Assembly (NCBI GenBank): GCA_964389525.1
Contig: CAYMEX010000011.1
Span: 28,011-92,010 of the forward strand
Direction of reading: 5' to 3'
DNA length: 64,000 nt
DNA from: JAFLTL01 sp964389525
Lineage (GTDB): Bacteria > Bacteroidota > Bacteroidia > Bacteroidales > Muribaculaceae
The notes under the pieces are model-generated. The model ran no database searches, was not told the DNA's origin, and worked only from the letters and a program-made list of their open reading frames with translations. Both the position numbers and the translations under genes were made by a program. Within the stretch, counting starts at the first letter, position 1. Every line of letters begins with the position of its first letter. Below, in pieces: positions 62,610 through 64,000 of the stretch.

Positions 62610-63743
62610 TTGATGAAACGTATAGTCTTTTTGGATTTTATCAGAGTATTTGCATGCTTTCTTGTAATTCTCGTACATGCAAGCGAAAATTTCTACGGGG
62701 CTCCCGGAGCTACCGACATGGCAGGGCCACAATCGTTTTTGGCTACTGAAGCCGACCGGCTATGGGTTTCGATATACGACGGCTTCTCCCGCATGGCCGT
62801 GCCGCTATTCATCATCGTTTCATCCTACCTTCTCGTACCCATGAAAGATGACATGACGGCCACGCAGTTCTACAGCAAACGCTTCGCGCGCATACTCCCC
62901 CCGTTTTTCATTTTCATGATACTATACAGCACCTTGCCGCTTCTATGGGGCCAGATATCCGCCGATACCGCCATGACCGACCTGTCACGGATATTTTTAA
63001 ACTTCCCTACCCTCGCAGGCCATCTGTGGTTCATGTATCCTCTGATCAGCCTCTATCTTTTCATTCCCGTAATATCGCCATGGCTGAAAAAAGCCACGGC
63101 AAAAGAAGAACGCTTCTTTATCCTGCTTTTCGTCATATCCACCTGCATGCCCTATCTTAACAGATGGTGCGGAGAACTGTGGGGGCAATGCTTCTGGAAT
63201 GAATACCATATGCTCTGGTACTTTTCGGGCTACTTGGGCTATCTTGTCTTGGCCCACTATATAAAAGTACATCTTGACTGGAACCGCAGGAAGCGGCTTA
63301 CCGTAGGCTCGGCGGCAATGTTGATCGGAGCCGCACTCACAATCTACTCATTTTACACGCACGCCACACCCGGACAAATCCACCCCACCCCGCAGCTGGA
63401 GATAGGATGGTCGTTCTGCACTGTCAACTGCGTGCTGCTCACCGCAGGCACATTTTTAATGTTCACCTGCATCAATATCCCAAAAGCGCCGGCTGTAATA
63501 ACCGAAATGTCGGAACTAAGCTACACCATATACCTCATGCACATATTCTGGCTCGGCCTGTGGGTCAATATTCTCAAAGACACCTTGTCATTGCCCACCG
63601 TAGCCGCTATTCCGGCCATAGCCGTATGCACATTCCTATGCTGCTACATAACCGCAAAGATATTGGCCCCGATACCCTACAGCAAATGGATATTCGGCAC
63701 TGACGTCACACAGAAGTCCCCCGCCGAAAAAGCCCTATGCTAA
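62610..63743 (+). CDS. Membrane acyltransferase (acyltransferase 3 family), copy 2
   Basis: The 377-residue protein is a close paralogue of 30830-31966, colinear over its full length. Conserved boxes include FLDFIRVFACFLVILVHASE with the family His, FARILPPFFIFMILYSTLPL and LWFMYPLISLYLFIPVISPW. About ten membrane segments are predicted by eye. The family acylates exported sugars or peptidoglycan. The start ATG at 62610 gives MKRIVFLDF, parallel to copy 1. Confidence 0.9.
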   Translation: MMKRIVFLDFIRVFACFLVILVHASENFYGAPGATDMAGPQSFLATEADRLWVSIYDGFSRMAVPLFIIVSSYLLVPMKDDMTATQFYSKRFARILPPFFIFMILYSTLPLLWGQISADTAMTDLSRIFLNFPTLAGHLWFMYPLISLYLFIPVISPWLKKATAKEERFFILLFVISTCMPYLNRWCGELWGQCFWNEYHMLWYFSGYLGYLVLAHYIKVHLDWNRRKRLTVGSAAMLIGAALTIYSFYTHATPGQIHPTPQLEIGWSFCTVNCVLLTAGTFLMFTCINIPKAPAVITEMSELSYTIYLMHIFWLGLWVNILKDTLSLPTVAAIPAIAVCTFLCCYITAKILAPIPYSKWIFGTDVTQKSPAEKALC

Positions 63744-63864
63744 GCGGTTCGGCACGCCGCACCTCTCCTTTCACCCGCAGCGCCAAAATTGGCTACGTCT
63801 TAGCTACTCTCACTTGGCAGAGAGGCGTTATGTTAATTTTTAAAATATTATTTTGCTCATACAC

Positions 63865-63895
63865 TTGCATTAAGCCGGAAAAAGTCGTAACTTTG
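63865..63895 (+). promoter_or_regulatory. rpsF promoter
   Basis: TTG at 63865-63867, a 20-base spacer and TAACTTTG at 63888-63895 match the Bacteroidales consensus. The start codon is 41 bases downstream. Confidence 0.75.
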
Positions 63896-63936
63896 CCGTC
63901 GCTTTTTAAAAACTTATATTAAACAACGTAATTAGT

Positions 63937-64000
63937 ATGAACCACTACGAAACCGTTTTCATTTTAACTCCCGTTTTGTCTGATGCACAGATGAAGGAAG
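63937..64000 (+). CDS. rpsF: 30S ribosomal protein S6, N-terminal fragment (cut by window edge)
   Basis: The first 21 codons are present and read MNHYETVFILTPVLSDAQMK, the conserved N-terminal strand of ribosomal protein S6 (MxxYETVFILTPVLS in Bacteroidetes). In this group rpsF is usually followed by rpsR and rplI, which would lie beyond the window. A good promoter lies directly upstream. Confidence 0.93.
   Translation, partial: MNHYETVFILTPVLSDAQMKE

Overview
The window is a chromosomal segment of a moderately GC-rich Bacteroidales bacterium, most like the Muribaculaceae or Bacteroidaceae group. The basis is the gene content and signals: a SusC/SusD pair, DUF4296, succinate CoA-transferase, LptC next to an FadL-like porin, and the GH57/GT4/debranching glycogen cluster. 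Transcription starts also fit the Bacteroidales pattern (TAnnTTTG at -7, TTTG or TTG about 20 bp upstream), with very little Shine-Dalgarno signal. Placement below order is inference.

Layout. 1-2.3 kb: end of ileS, a zinc-less TraR/DksA protein, lspA and a DUF4296 lipoprotein. 2.5-9.5 kb (minus): a SusC-SusD-EEP phosphoesterase operon and a beta-helix protein. 9.8-18.3 kb (minus): fabF-acpP, then coaX, porin, lptC, CNNM transporter, speA and truA. 18.4-26.4 kb: a succinate CoA-transferase whose promoter faces that of miaB-ruvA, an exported glycerophosphodiesterase with sn-glycerol-1-phosphate dehydrogenase, and an orphan histidine kinase with a HAD phosphatase. 26.4-29.9 kb: a decayed element in tRNA-Gly(CCC), with both attachment sites visible. 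30-32 kb: a Bro-N remnant fused to a lipocalin-like lipoprotein, and an acyltransferase. 32-37.6 kb: a TPR/PD40 protein, CstA, a PHP phosphatase, a palindromic repeat block and lrgAB. 37.7-42.5 kb (minus): glycogen metabolism. 42.9-45.6 kb: an exported ADP-ribosylglycohydrolase-fold lipoprotein, then 1.1 kb of palindrome-rich non-coding DNA. 45.6-51.2 kb (minus): ispD-recG and cydAB. 51.6-59.1 kb: purH and the complete mreBCD-mrdA-rodA cell-shape cluster. 59.1-62.5 kb: a small cassette bounded by a duplicated rodA 3' end, a KilA-N protein, and two nested inverted-repeat blocks. 62.6-64 kb: a second acyltransferase and the start of rpsF.

Most of the window is core housekeeping sequence. The accessory signal sits in four places: the tRNA-Gly element (74-bp att repeats, 10-bp phased TGCAC repeats, truncated integrase, two frameshifted genes); the roughly 1.5-kb cassette between two 59-bp copies of the rodA tail; the hairpin-mosaic intergenic regions near 36, 45 and 62 kb; and a SusCD operon whose only enzyme is a secreted EEP-family phosphodiesterase. 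No rRNA, CRISPR array or intact transposase was found.
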